A stretch of DNA of 64,000 nucleotides from Prescottella agglutinans (GTDB lineage: Bacteria; Actinomycetota; Actinomycetes; Mycobacteriales; Mycobacteriaceae): the NCBI RefSeq assembly GCF_004011865.1, contig NZ_RKLP01000006.1:62001-126000 (forward strand). The letters are read 5' to 3'. Of this stretch, positions 27,585 through 35,859 are shown one piece after another. The notes under the pieces were generated by a model. The model made no database searches. It saw only the letters and a program-made list of their open reading frames with translations, and had not been told where the DNA came from. The stretch's first letter is position 1, and each line of letters opens with the position of its first letter. The position numbers and the translations under genes were made by a program.

Positions 27585-28143
27585 CCGGTTCGCTGTCCGA
27601 CCGGTCACTGCCCGCCGGGCCGGTGCCGAGCAATCGGTTCACCACCCGGCGGTGCAGGTCCGGATCGGGTTCGGGCAGTCCGAGCAGGGCCGCCAGATAG
27701 ATGCCGTCGCCGACGAGTCGGACGATCTCGGCCTGAACCGGATCGTCGATCTCGGCGAGCAGCCCGTCGTCCCACGAGCGCATCACGTCCGCGACGGCCT
27801 GCTGGACCTCGTCGTGCTGACCGTCGGCGCTGCGCATGGCCGCGAGCATCGAGCGGTAGAGCGCCATCTCGTCGGCCGACTCGGCCACCGGGTACTGCAG
27901 GTAGATCTCGGAAACGGTCCGCCCGCGCGAGACGGCGTCGGCCAGTTGCTGATCCGAACGCTCGCCGAGTCGTCGCACCATCGACGCCAGCAGCGCCTCC
28001 TTGGTGGGGAAGTGGTACAGCAGTCCGCCCTTGGAGACCCCCGCGGCCGCCGCCACCGCTTCGAGCGTGACCTGGGCCACGCCGACGTCGAGGAGGAGGC
28101 GTTCGAGGGCGTCGAGGATGCGATCGCGTGTGTCGGATGCCAT
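27577..28143 (-). CDS. TetR-family transcriptional regulator
   Basis: A 188-residue repressor-type protein. The N-terminal helix-turn-helix is typical: TRDRILDALERLLLDVGVAQ, then VTLEAVAAAAGVSKGGLLYH (about 25-45). The C-terminal ligand domain has no recognisable ligand class. It is divergent from an MFS exporter, and two identical 20-bp dyad copies lie between them, so it very likely represses both genes until an exported compound binds. ATG at 28143 is preferred; an in-frame GTG at 28152 would put the start inside the operator. The 3' end overlaps ilvA on the other strand. Confidence 0.9.
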   Translation of the reverse strand: MASDTRDRILDALERLLLDVGVAQVTLEAVAAAAGVSKGGLLYHFPTKEALLASMVRRLGERSDQQLADAVSRGRTVSEIYLQYPVAESADEMALYRSMLAAMRSADGQHDEVQQAVADVMRSWDDGLLAEIDDPVQAEIVRLVGDGIYLAALLGLPEPDPDLHRRVVNRLLGTGPAGSDRSDSEPAT

Positions 28144-28150
28144 GAAAGTC

Positions 28151-28211
28151 ACTGTACCGGCTGGACGGTTGGCTGCTATCCTGGAGTCGCTACTGTACCG
28201 GCTGGACGGTT
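28151..28211. promoter_or_regulatory. Two identical TetR-type operators between tetR and the MFS gene
   Basis: The 20-mer actgtaccggctggacggtt occurs at 28151-28170 and again at 28192-28211. Each copy holds the dyad ACCG-N6-CGGT. The copies are 41 bp apart, close to four helical turns, so two dimers would sit on the same face. Copy 1 abuts the tetR start and copy 2 lies about 50 bases before the exporter start, fitting repression of both genes. Confidence 0.8.
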
Positions 28212-28260
28212 AACTATCCGGTCGGTTCCTGTTCATCAATCAGTTCGTGGGAGTGGAAGC

Positions 28261-29775
28261 ATGTCTGTGGGCACGGTGCGGGATCCGCACGTAGCGAAGG
28301 CCAGCCGGAAGGACTGGCTCGGGCTTGTCGTGCTCGCCTTCGCCGTCCTGCTCATCTCGGTGGACGCGACGGTCCTCGACCTCGCGTTGCCGTTCATCAG
28401 CGAGGATCTCGAGCCGAGCAGCACCCAGCTGCTGTGGATCATCGACGTCTACTCGTTCGTGCTGGCGGGCCTGCTGGTCACGATGGGCACCCTCGGCGAC
28501 CGGATCGGCCGGCGGCGGCTGCTCCTGATCGGCGCCGCCGGGTTCGGGGTGGCGTCGCTGATCGCGGCGTGGTCGGCCAGCCCCGAGATGCTCATCGCGG
28601 CGCGTGTGCTCCAGGGCGTGTCGGGTGCGACGCTGATGCCCGCGACGCTCGGCCTGATCCGGACGATGTTCGTCGATCCGCGCCAGCGCACCACCGCGAT
28701 CGGCGTGTGGGGCGCGATGGCCGGTGGCGGCGCCGCGGCCGGGCCGCTGATCGGTGGCTGGCTGCTCGAGCACTACTGGTGGGGCTCGGTGTTCCTGATC
28801 AACATTCCGGTGATGATCGGTCTCATCGCGCTGGGTCCGCTCGTGATCCCGGAGTCGAAGAACCCCCAGCCGGGCCGTTTCGACCTGATCAGCGCCGGAC
28901 TGTCGATGCTCGCGATGGTGCCGATGGTGTACGCGGTCAAGGAAACCGCGGTCCACGGACCGAGTTGGGTGCTCACCGCGATCGGCATCGTGGGCCTGCT
29001 CGCGGGTTGGGTCTTCATCCGGCGCCAGCGGACGCTCGACGACCCGATGCTCGACCTGTCGCTGTTCGCCCGCCCGGCCTTCTCGACGGCCGTGCTGACG
29101 AACCTGCTGTCGATCTTCGCGCTCGCCGGTGTGCTGTTCTTCGGCTCGCAGTACCTGCAGTTGGTGCTGGGCTATCGGCCGCTCGAGGCCGGTCTGCTGA
29201 TGCTGCCGGGCACGCTGGTCAGTGCGTTCGCGTCGTTGGCCGCGGCGTGGCTGGTCCGGCGGTGGGAGCCGAGTCGGGTGCTCAGCGTCGGTCTCGTGGT
29301 GGCGGCGTTCGGTGCCGCCGCGCTGATCGCGCTCGGTACGGACAGCGGGCCGCAGGCGTTCGTCGTCGGGTTCCTGCTCGCCGGTGCGGGCATCGGTGTC
29401 GCGCTCACGCTGACCAACGACCTCGTGGTCGGCGCGGTCGAACCGGAACGCGCCGGTGCGGCGTCGGCCGTCTCGGAGACCGCGTACGAACTCGGTGTCG
29501 CGCTCGGCGTCGCGATCCTCGGCAGTGTCGTGCTGGCGATCTACCGTCGCGGGCTCGACGTCTCCGGGCTGACCGCCGACCAGGCGCATGTCGCGGAGGG
29601 CACCCTCGGCGGCGCGGTCGAGGTGTCGCACTCGCTGCCGGCGAACGAGGCCGCGGCCTTCCTCGACACGGCGCAGTCGGCGTTCGTCGACGGCATGCAC
29701 ATCGCGGCCGGTGCGACGTCGATCGTCCTGTTCGCGACCGCGATTCTCGTGGCGCGCATGCTCCGTCGGCGCTGA
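28261..29775 (+). CDS. MFS multidrug exporter, DHA2 (14-helix) type
   Basis: A 504-residue proton-driven efflux permease of the EmrB/QacA branch. The first helix carries SVDATVLDLALPFIS (motif D1-like), followed by GDRIGRRRLLLIG (motif A, about 82-94) and LQGVSGATLMPATLGLI (motif B). Fourteen hydrophobic helices can be counted. The linked tetR gene and shared operators indicate drug- or toxin-induced expression. The ATG follows GGGAGTGGAAGC. A cruciform-like hairpin ends the unit. Closest in style to SmvA/LfrA-type quaternary-ammonium pumps; the actual substrate is unknown. Confidence 0.92.
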   Translation: MSVGTVRDPHVAKASRKDWLGLVVLAFAVLLISVDATVLDLALPFISEDLEPSSTQLLWIIDVYSFVLAGLLVTMGTLGDRIGRRRLLLIGAAGFGVASLIAAWSASPEMLIAARVLQGVSGATLMPATLGLIRTMFVDPRQRTTAIGVWGAMAGGGAAAGPLIGGWLLEHYWWGSVFLINIPVMIGLIALGPLVIPESKNPQPGRFDLISAGLSMLAMVPMVYAVKETAVHGPSWVLTAIGIVGLLAGWVFIRRQRTLDDPMLDLSLFARPAFSTAVLTNLLSIFALAGVLFFGSQYLQLVLGYRPLEAGLLMLPGTLVSAFASLAAAWLVRRWEPSRVLSVGLVVAAFGAAALIALGTDSGPQAFVVGFLLAGAGIGVALTLTNDLVVGAVEPERAGAASAVSETAYELGVALGVAILGSVVLAIYRRGLDVSGLTADQAHVAEGTLGGAVEVSHSLPANEAAAFLDTAQSAFVDGMHIAAGATSIVLFATAILVARMLRRR

Positions 29776-29776
29776 C

Positions 29777-29822
29777 GTCCGGGCGCCGGGGAGACGCACC
29801 TGCGTCGCACCCGGCACCGGAC
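29777..29822 (+). terminator. Two-tier hairpin after the MFS gene
   Basis: An imperfect outer stem (gtccgg at 29777-29782 pairing with ccggac at 29817-29822, continuing with mismatches) encloses a perfect inner stem gacgca-cc-tgcgtc. It begins one base past the exporter stop codon and most likely terminates that transcript. Confidence 0.55.
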
Positions 29823-29927
29823 TCGGTCAGGATCATCCGAAGTGGGTGAGACCGGAGTGCGGTTCGCACGGATACGTTGCGGTGACCGACGGGCATCGTT
29901 TGCCCGCATCGATCGTCAGGAGATGCC

Positions 29928-32258
29928 GTGCCAGAAGAGAAGCCCGAGTTCAAGGGGAAGATCGCGCTGGATGTTCGGGATTCGGTTCCGGACTGGTCGC
30001 CCTATGTTCTACGGAAGGCGCAGGACGGTGCACCCAACGTGCTCATCGTTCTGTACGACGACACCGGCATGGCATGTTGGTCGCCCTACGGGGGGCGCGT
30101 CAACATGCCCACCGCGCAGCGATTGGCGGACAACGGTGTCACCTACACGCAGTGGCACACCACGGCACTGTGTTCGCCCACGCGGTCCTGTCTCCTGACC
30201 GGCCGTGATCACACGACCAACCGGATCGCCTCGATCATGGAGACCACCAACGGGTTCCCCGGCAACGCGGGTCGGATCCCGGACGAGTGCGCAACGATCG
30301 GGCAGATCCTGCAGGGCACCGGGTACAGCACCTTCTGGGTGGGCAAGGATCACAACGTCCCGGAGGAGGACAACTCCGCCGGCGGCAGCCGTTCGCGGTG
30401 GCCGCTGCAGATGGGCTTCGACCGGTTCTACGGCTTCCTCGGCGGTGAGACCAACAACTGGTATCCGGACCTCTGCGAGGACAACCACTTCATCGAGCCG
30501 CCGTGCACTCCCGAAGAGGGATACCACCTTTCGAAGGATCTGGCTGACCAGGCGATCAAGATGCTGCGGGATCAGCAGGCGTCGAACCCGTCGCGGCCCT
30601 GGTACATGTGGTTCTGCCCGGGAGCCAACCATGCCCCGCACCACAGCCCGAAGGAGTACGCGGACAAGTACAAGGGCATGTTCGACGACGGCTACGACGC
30701 CTACCGTCGGTGGGTGCTCGACCGGATGATCGAGAAGGGCGTCATGCCCGAGGACACCGAGCTCACTCCGTTCAACCCGATCCCCGAGGAACAGGCGAAC
30801 CCGCTCGACCACGTGCGTCCGTGGGACGAACTCAGCGACGACGAGAAGCGCCTCTTCTCGCGGATGGCCGAGGTGTTCGCGGGCTTCTCCGAGTACACCG
30901 ACGCCCAGGTCGGCCGCGTGATCGACTACCTGGAGCAGACCGGCCAGCTGGACAACACCATCGTGTTCTACTGCGCCGACAACGGTGCCTCGGGTGAGGG
31001 CACGGCGAACGGTTCGGTCAACGAGAACAAATACTTCAACAACTACCCGGACGACCTCGCCGAGAACTTGGCGATGCTCGACAAGCTGGGTTCGCCGGAC
31101 ACGTACAACCACTATCCGACGGGATGGGCGGCGGCTTTCAGCACGCCGTTCCAGATGTTCAAGCGGTATGCGCAGTACGCCGGTGGGACGTGCGACCCGA
31201 TGATCATCTCGTGGCCCAACGGGATCAAGGCTCGGGGTGAGCTGCGGCACCAATATCATCATGTGACCGACATCGTCCCGACCATCCTCGAGCTCGCCGG
31301 TGCCGAGATGCCCGCCACCTTCCGTGGTGTCGAGCAGATCCCGTTGCCCGGTGTGTCGATGGCCTACAGCTTCGACGATGCGGACGCTCCGACCCGAAAG
31401 AGGCGGCAGTACTACACGATCGGCGGCACGCGTGGCATCTGGCAGGACGGATGGAAGGCGGCCGCCACACATGCGCCACTGAACGGCAAGGGGAATTTCG
31501 ATCAGGATGCGTGGGAGTTGTACCACGTGGACGTCGACCGAGCCGAGGCCCATGACGTCGCCGATCAGCACCCCGACAAGGTCAAGGAGCTGATCGCTGC
31601 GTGGTTCGAGGAGGCCGAGGACAAGAACGGCCTGCCGCTGGACGACCGGTCGGTGATGGAGATGCTCACGGTCGAGCGGCCGCAGGCCGAGCCGCCCCGT
31701 GACCGCTACGTCTACTACCCCGGCAGCGGTGCGGTGCCGGAAGGCGTGGCGGTGAATGTTCGCGGGCGGTCGTTCAAGATCATCGCCGACGTGGTGCTGG
31801 ACGGGGACGCGCAGGGCGTGATCTTTGCGCACGGCTCTCGCTTCGGTGGGCACGCACTGTTCATCAAGGACGGGAAGCTGCACTACGTCTACAACTTCCT
31901 CGGGATCCCGCCCGAGCAGACGTTCGTGTCGGAACAGCTCGCGCCCGGTCCGCACGTGCTCGGCATGGAGTTCGTGCGGGAAGGCGCCGGGGAGCACGGC
32001 GAATCGGTGGGCACCTGCAAGCTCTACGTGGACGATCAGCAGGTCGCGGAGGGCCCGATGCGCGCACAGATCGGAAAGTTCACGCTCTGCGGTGACGGTC
32101 TGTGCGTCGGGTTCGACAGCGCCGACACGGTGAGTCGGCAGTACAGCAACCCGTTCCCGTTCACGGGCGGGAAGATGCTCGGTGTCGCAGTGGACCTCGG
32201 CAAGGATCGGTACCGCGACCTCGAACTCGAGGCAGCGGCGCTGCTGTCGATCGAATAG
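29928..32258 (+). CDS. Arylsulfatase (formylglycine type)
   Basis: A 776-residue type I sulfatase that hydrolyses sulfate esters. The modification site is CSPTR with Cys82, converted to formylglycine by a separate enzyme not seen in this window. Metal-site features include VLYDDTG (about 41-47) and a late DNGASGEG (about 349). There is no signal peptide, so the enzyme is likely cytoplasmic. The C-terminal 150 residues form a beta-rich domain (FIKDGKLHYVYNFLGIPPEQ) often found on large arylsulfatases. GTG follows CAGGAGATGCC. It may serve sulfur scavenging; no other sulfur genes adjoin. A strong terminator follows. Confidence 0.93.
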   Translation: MPEEKPEFKGKIALDVRDSVPDWSPYVLRKAQDGAPNVLIVLYDDTGMACWSPYGGRVNMPTAQRLADNGVTYTQWHTTALCSPTRSCLLTGRDHTTNRIASIMETTNGFPGNAGRIPDECATIGQILQGTGYSTFWVGKDHNVPEEDNSAGGSRSRWPLQMGFDRFYGFLGGETNNWYPDLCEDNHFIEPPCTPEEGYHLSKDLADQAIKMLRDQQASNPSRPWYMWFCPGANHAPHHSPKEYADKYKGMFDDGYDAYRRWVLDRMIEKGVMPEDTELTPFNPIPEEQANPLDHVRPWDELSDDEKRLFSRMAEVFAGFSEYTDAQVGRVIDYLEQTGQLDNTIVFYCADNGASGEGTANGSVNENKYFNNYPDDLAENLAMLDKLGSPDTYNHYPTGWAAAFSTPFQMFKRYAQYAGGTCDPMIISWPNGIKARGELRHQYHHVTDIVPTILELAGAEMPATFRGVEQIPLPGVSMAYSFDDADAPTRKRRQYYTIGGTRGIWQDGWKAAATHAPLNGKGNFDQDAWELYHVDVDRAEAHDVADQHPDKVKELIAAWFEEAEDKNGLPLDDRSVMEMLTVERPQAEPPRDRYVYYPGSGAVPEGVAVNVRGRSFKIIADVVLDGDAQGVIFAHGSRFGGHALFIKDGKLHYVYNFLGIPPEQTFVSEQLAPGPHVLGMEFVREGAGEHGESVGTCKLYVDDQQVAEGPMRAQIGKFTLCGDGLCVGFDSADTVSRQYSNPFPFTGGKMLGVAVDLGKDRYRDLELEAAALLSIE

Positions 32259-32352
32259 GCCCGAGGCCGGGGCGGTCGGCGACGGCCGCCCCGGGTGCGC
32301 GGCGCCGCGATGTGCGCGGCGTGACCTCCTGCAACTCGGCTAAGGCGCCAGG

Positions 32353-32387
32353 AACGGCCGGCTCGAATCACATTCGAGCCGGCCGTT
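32353..32387 (+). terminator. Strong hairpin terminator after the arylsulfatase gene
   Basis: Perfect 16-bp stem (32353-32368 with 32372-32387), 3-base loop, followed by TTTC. It lies about 95 bases past the sulfatase stop. Confidence 0.85.
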
Positions 32388-32778
32388 TTCGTGTCGACCC
32401 CCTTGCGGGGTAAGCGGCGTGAGCCTTCGCCTGACCTGCCCTCGTTGGACCCCTCCCTGGGCGGTGTGATCGTCGACACCCCGGCGTCGCCTGGGATGCC
32501 GCCCTCGGGGTCGATGGGGTGAAAACTCGGGTGAAATACCGGATGACCTGCTTGCTGGCGCAGGTCTCGCCCTCCTGCCGGTGGTGTTTCTGAATCATGC
32601 TGTTGCACAGTGGTTTATCGAGACGGTTGCGATGGGGTGATGACGTGTCACACGCGCGGCCGGCGGGTCTGGCTGTATCGCCGATTGTGTTTCGATGTCC
32701 CGCGTCGGGGTGATTGTCCAAGTCATCCATCGCTCGTTGCCGGATCCGGCCGGGCGTCCATCAGAAGGGCCTCAAATA
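32388..32778 (+). other. Gene-free leader region before the surface-protein gene
   Basis: About 390 bases without a convincing gene; open frames here lack coding character and ribosome sites. The part from 32580 on is less GC-rich and probably carries the promoter of the surface-protein gene. AGAAGGG at 32763-32769 lies before its ATG. Confidence 0.5.
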
Positions 32779-35739
32779 ATGGGGAGGTTAGGCGGCGCCC
32801 TGCATAAGGGCGTCATCCGAACTGTGGTCATGGCCATGCTGGCCGGCGTGGCCACAGTCTCGACCGCAACGGTCGGCGCGGGGACCGCGGCGGCAACGGG
32901 CAACCTGAATTGTGGTGTGCTCTATTCGGTCACTGACAAGGCAGGCAAAGCGAAGGAGATCGATCCCGCTACGGGGTCGACGAAGGATGCCTTCGAGTTG
33001 ATGTCGAGCGACAAGGATCACAACCAGCTCGGTATCGGTCCCGGTGGCAAGTATGCGATCTACACGGCAAACAATGCCACGATCTACAAGTACGACGCCG
33101 CGTCCGGCAAGACGTCGAACGGTGTGAAGAAGCCTGACGGCTATGCGGCGACGCACGGCGCGGTGAACCCAGCCGATGGGTTGTACTACTTCGGTGGGGC
33201 GAGCGGTTCTGGCTTCAAGTTCGGCGTCTACGACCCGGCGACGGACAAGACCACCGGCACCGTCATCACCGTCAACGTCGACAAGAAGCCGGGCGACAAC
33301 GGCGATTTGGCGTTCGACGCCAAGGGCAATATGTACATCGTCTCCGCTTCTGAATCCAAGGGTGTCGTCTACTCGGTCCCCGGGCCGATGCCGAAGTCGG
33401 GCACGCCGCAGCTGACGGGAACTGCGGTCACCAAGGTGACCGAAGCGTTCAATGCCAGCAACTCGATCGCGTTCGGCCCGAACGGTTTCCTGTACGTCGG
33501 AAGTCGCGATCACCTCTATCGCGTGGATCCGAGCACGGGTGAGCGGGTCGCTGAGCTGACGAAGTCGAACATGACAGACATGGGCTCCTGCGTCGATCCG
33601 AACACGATCGAACTCCACAAGACGCTGCCGGACGGGCGTGTCGGTAAGGACGATCAGTTCGGACTGGAGATCACCGGTGGTGGCTTGACCGCCGGCAACA
33701 CGGCGACGACTTCGGGCGACAAGTCCGGTCTTCAGGAAGTATTGGCCGGTCCGGTCCTCGCGCTCGCGGGTAACACCTACACGATCAAGGAGACCGCGAT
33801 GAACGGCGCGGACCTCTCCAACTACACCGTGTCCTGGGAGTGTGTGGACGCGAAGACCAAGGAGAAGACCTCCGGCACCGGCACGACCGGCACCGTGGCT
33901 ATTCCGAACGGTCAGAGCGGCAAGAGCGTCAGCTGTACCTTCACCAACGCGGCCAAGAAGCCCGGCCTCGAGTTGACGAAGTCGGTGTCGCCCAGCGACG
34001 AGGATCACTTCAAGGTTGGCCAGGAGGTCACCTACAAGTTCGTGATGAAGAACACCGGCGCTGTGCCGCTGACGGGCGTCACGCCGGTGGAGAAGAAGTT
34101 CTCCGGTTTCGGCAAGGAGATGTCGCCGTTCAACTGCCCGGATAAGGACAAGACGTTGAACCCGGGTGACACTGCAGAGTGCACCGCGACGTACACGATC
34201 CTGCAGGGCGACATCAATCTCGGCGCCCCCATCGATAACACCGCGATCGCGACCGGCAAAGATCCAGGTGGCAGGCCGGTGGAGTCCAAGGAGTCGACGG
34301 CGACCATCAAGGGTCGCACGGCCACGAGCGGCATCACGCTCGAGAAGACCGCGGAGCCGAAGAGTGGTGTGAAGGTGGGTGACACGGTCACCTACACGTT
34401 TGCGATCAAGAACACCGGTGAGCAGACCCTGACCGACGTCAAGGTCAACGACGAGCAGTTCTCTGGGTCCGGCGAACTGTCCGACATCAAGTGCGAGGAC
34501 GAGGCGAAGTCGCTGGATCCGGGCAAGTCGGTGAGCTGCACGGCCACCTACGTCTTCACGGACAAGGACATGAACGCCGGTTCCGTTGAAAACACGGCGA
34601 CGGCGACGGGTATCCCGCCGTCGAAGACGCCGATCGAGTCGGATCCGTCGAAGGTGACTGTCACCGGCGATCCGGAGTCGGGGCTGACACTCGAGAAGAC
34701 CGCGGAACCGAGTGAGAACGTCAAGGTGGGTGACACCGTCACCTACAACTTCGCGATCACCAACACCGGTGATCAGACGCTCAAGGACGTCACGGTCAAG
34801 GAGGGCGACTTCACCGGCACCGGTGACCTGTCCGACATCACGTGCCCGGACACCTCGCTGGATCCCGGCGAGTCGGTGACCTGCACGGCCACCTACACCT
34901 TCACGGACGAAGACGTGAAGGCCGGCCAGGTCGACAATGTCGCCACGGCGACGGGCACCTCGCCGTCGGACAAGCCGGTCGACTCGAATGAGTCGGACGC
35001 CACGGTCACCGCAGGTGAGCAGCCCGGCGGAACGGGCTCGCTCGGTACCGGTTCGCTCGGTTCGCTGGGCGCCGGATCTCTAGCGGCCGGATCGCTTGCG
35101 GCCGGATCGCTTGCGGCGGGCTCGCTCGGCGCCGGTTCGCTGGACGCCGGTTCGCTCGCGGCGGGCTCGCTCGGCGCTGGCTCGCTGGACGCCGGTTCGG
35201 TGGACGCGGGTTCGCTTGATGCGGGTTCGCTCGGCGCTGGCTCGCTGGACGCGGGTTCGCTTGATGCGGGTTCGCTCGGCGCCGGTTCGCTGGACGCCGG
35301 TTCGCTTGATGCGGGTTCGCTTGCGGCGGGTTCGCTCGGCGCCGGCTCGCTGGCCGCTGGCTCCCTTGCGGCTGGCTCCCTTGCGGATGGCTCGAAGGAG
35401 AACTCGGGCTCGGCTGGCTCAACTGGTTCGGGTACGCCCGGCGGCTCGAACACTCCTGGTGGGGGAACGGAAACCGGTAACCCCGGAACGCCCGGCAATC
35501 CCGGTAATCCCGGAACCCCTGCTGACTCCGGAAACGGCGGCAACGGCGGAAAGTCGGGAGACCAGGGAACGACCGGCAACTCCGACACCGAGACCGGTGC
35601 ACTGATCGACTCCGGTCTGGGCGCCGACAGTGAAGGCGGCATGAACGCCGGACTCGTCGCTGGTGGTCTGGTGCTGCTGGTCGCGGCGGGTGGAGTGCTG
35701 TACTTCGCACTGCGCCGGCGGAACCAGGGGAGCGAGTGA
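32779..35739 (+). CDS. Cell-surface protein with DUF11-like domains and pentapeptide tract
   Basis: A 986-residue exported wall or membrane protein. Order: signal peptide (1 to about 38), a propeller-like region (about 45-275, DUF6923-like, with IGPGGKYAIYTANNATIYKY), a SpaA-like region (about 275-390), three DUF11/DUF7507-like beta domains (about 394-510, 517-630, 634-745; the last two share LEKTAEP and VKVGDTVTY), a pentapeptide tract (753-870), a Gly/Pro/Asn-rich spacer, and a C-terminal sorting-like end: LIDSG at 942-946, a hydrophobic helix (957-978) and RRR. No LPxTG is present. The ATG at 32779 gives a standard signal peptide. The next gene encodes a class F sortase, the likely anchoring enzyme. 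Function is probably adhesion or envelope structure (inferred). Confidence 0.85.
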   Translation: MGRLGGALHKGVIRTVVMAMLAGVATVSTATVGAGTAAATGNLNCGVLYSVTDKAGKAKEIDPATGSTKDAFELMSSDKDHNQLGIGPGGKYAIYTANNATIYKYDAASGKTSNGVKKPDGYAATHGAVNPADGLYYFGGASGSGFKFGVYDPATDKTTGTVITVNVDKKPGDNGDLAFDAKGNMYIVSASESKGVVYSVPGPMPKSGTPQLTGTAVTKVTEAFNASNSIAFGPNGFLYVGSRDHLYRVDPSTGERVAELTKSNMTDMGSCVDPNTIELHKTLPDGRVGKDDQFGLEITGGGLTAGNTATTSGDKSGLQEVLAGPVLALAGNTYTIKETAMNGADLSNYTVSWECVDAKTKEKTSGTGTTGTVAIPNGQSGKSVSCTFTNAAKKPGLELTKSVSPSDEDHFKVGQEVTYKFVMKNTGAVPLTGVTPVEKKFSGFGKEMSPFNCPDKDKTLNPGDTAECTATYTILQGDINLGAPIDNTAIATGKDPGGRPVESKESTATIKGRTATSGITLEKTAEPKSGVKVGDTVTYTFAIKNTGEQTLTDVKVNDEQFSGSGELSDIKCEDEAKSLDPGKSVSCTATYVFTDKDMNAGSVENTATATGIPPSKTPIESDPSKVTVTGDPESGLTLEKTAEPSENVKVGDTVTYNFAITNTGDQTLKDVTVKEGDFTGTGDLSDITCPDTSLDPGESVTCTATYTFTDEDVKAGQVDNVATATGTSPSDKPVDSNESDATVTAGEQPGGTGSLGTGSLGSLGAGSLAAGSLAAGSLAAGSLGAGSLDAGSLAAGSLGAGSLDAGSVDAGSLDAGSLGAGSLDAGSLDAGSLGAGSLDAGSLDAGSLAAGSLGAGSLAAGSLAAGSLADGSKENSGSAGSTGSGTPGGSNTPGGGTETGNPGTPGNPGNPGTPADSGNGGNGGKSGDQGTTGNSDTETGALIDSGLGADSEGGMNAGLVAGGLVLLVAAGGVLYFALRRRNQGSE
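35035..35388 (+). repeat. 15-bp tandem repeat encoding GSLxA pentapeptides
   Basis: The 354 bases encode 118 residues: GSLGT, GSLG, SLGA and then 21 consecutive five-residue units of GSL(A/D/G)A with one GSVDA and a final GSLAD. The Leu position recurs every five residues, as in right-handed beta-helix pentapeptide proteins, but Gly takes the position usually held by Ala. The near-identical DNA units could expand or contract by slippage. Confidence 0.9.
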
Positions 35740-35783
35740 CGAGTGCTGTCGCAGAACGACTGTGACGTGCTCTGACGTGTGAT

Positions 35784-35820
35784 CGAGTGGCCCGAGGCGT
35801 GTACCGCCTCGGGCCACTCG
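35784..35820 (+). terminator. Hairpin between surface-protein and sortase genes
   Basis: Perfect 16-bp stem (35784-35799 with 35805-35820) with a 5-base loop, followed by gctgttt. It lies 44 bases past the surface-protein stop and before the sortase gene, so it should limit readthrough and set a lower sortase level. Confidence 0.8.
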
Positions 35821-35859
35821 GCTGTTTCGAGAACCCAGCGTGAGCGGAGGATTTCCATC

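Noticed and set aside
32036-32608. A minus-strand gene between the sulfatase and surface-protein genes
   Set aside because: It runs through the sulfatase end and the terminator hairpin, with no domain or ribosome site.
35035-35388. CRISPR-like array suggested by the regular short repeats
   Set aside because: The units are 15 bp, contiguous without spacers and in frame with a protein-coding repeat, so this is a coding tandem repeat.
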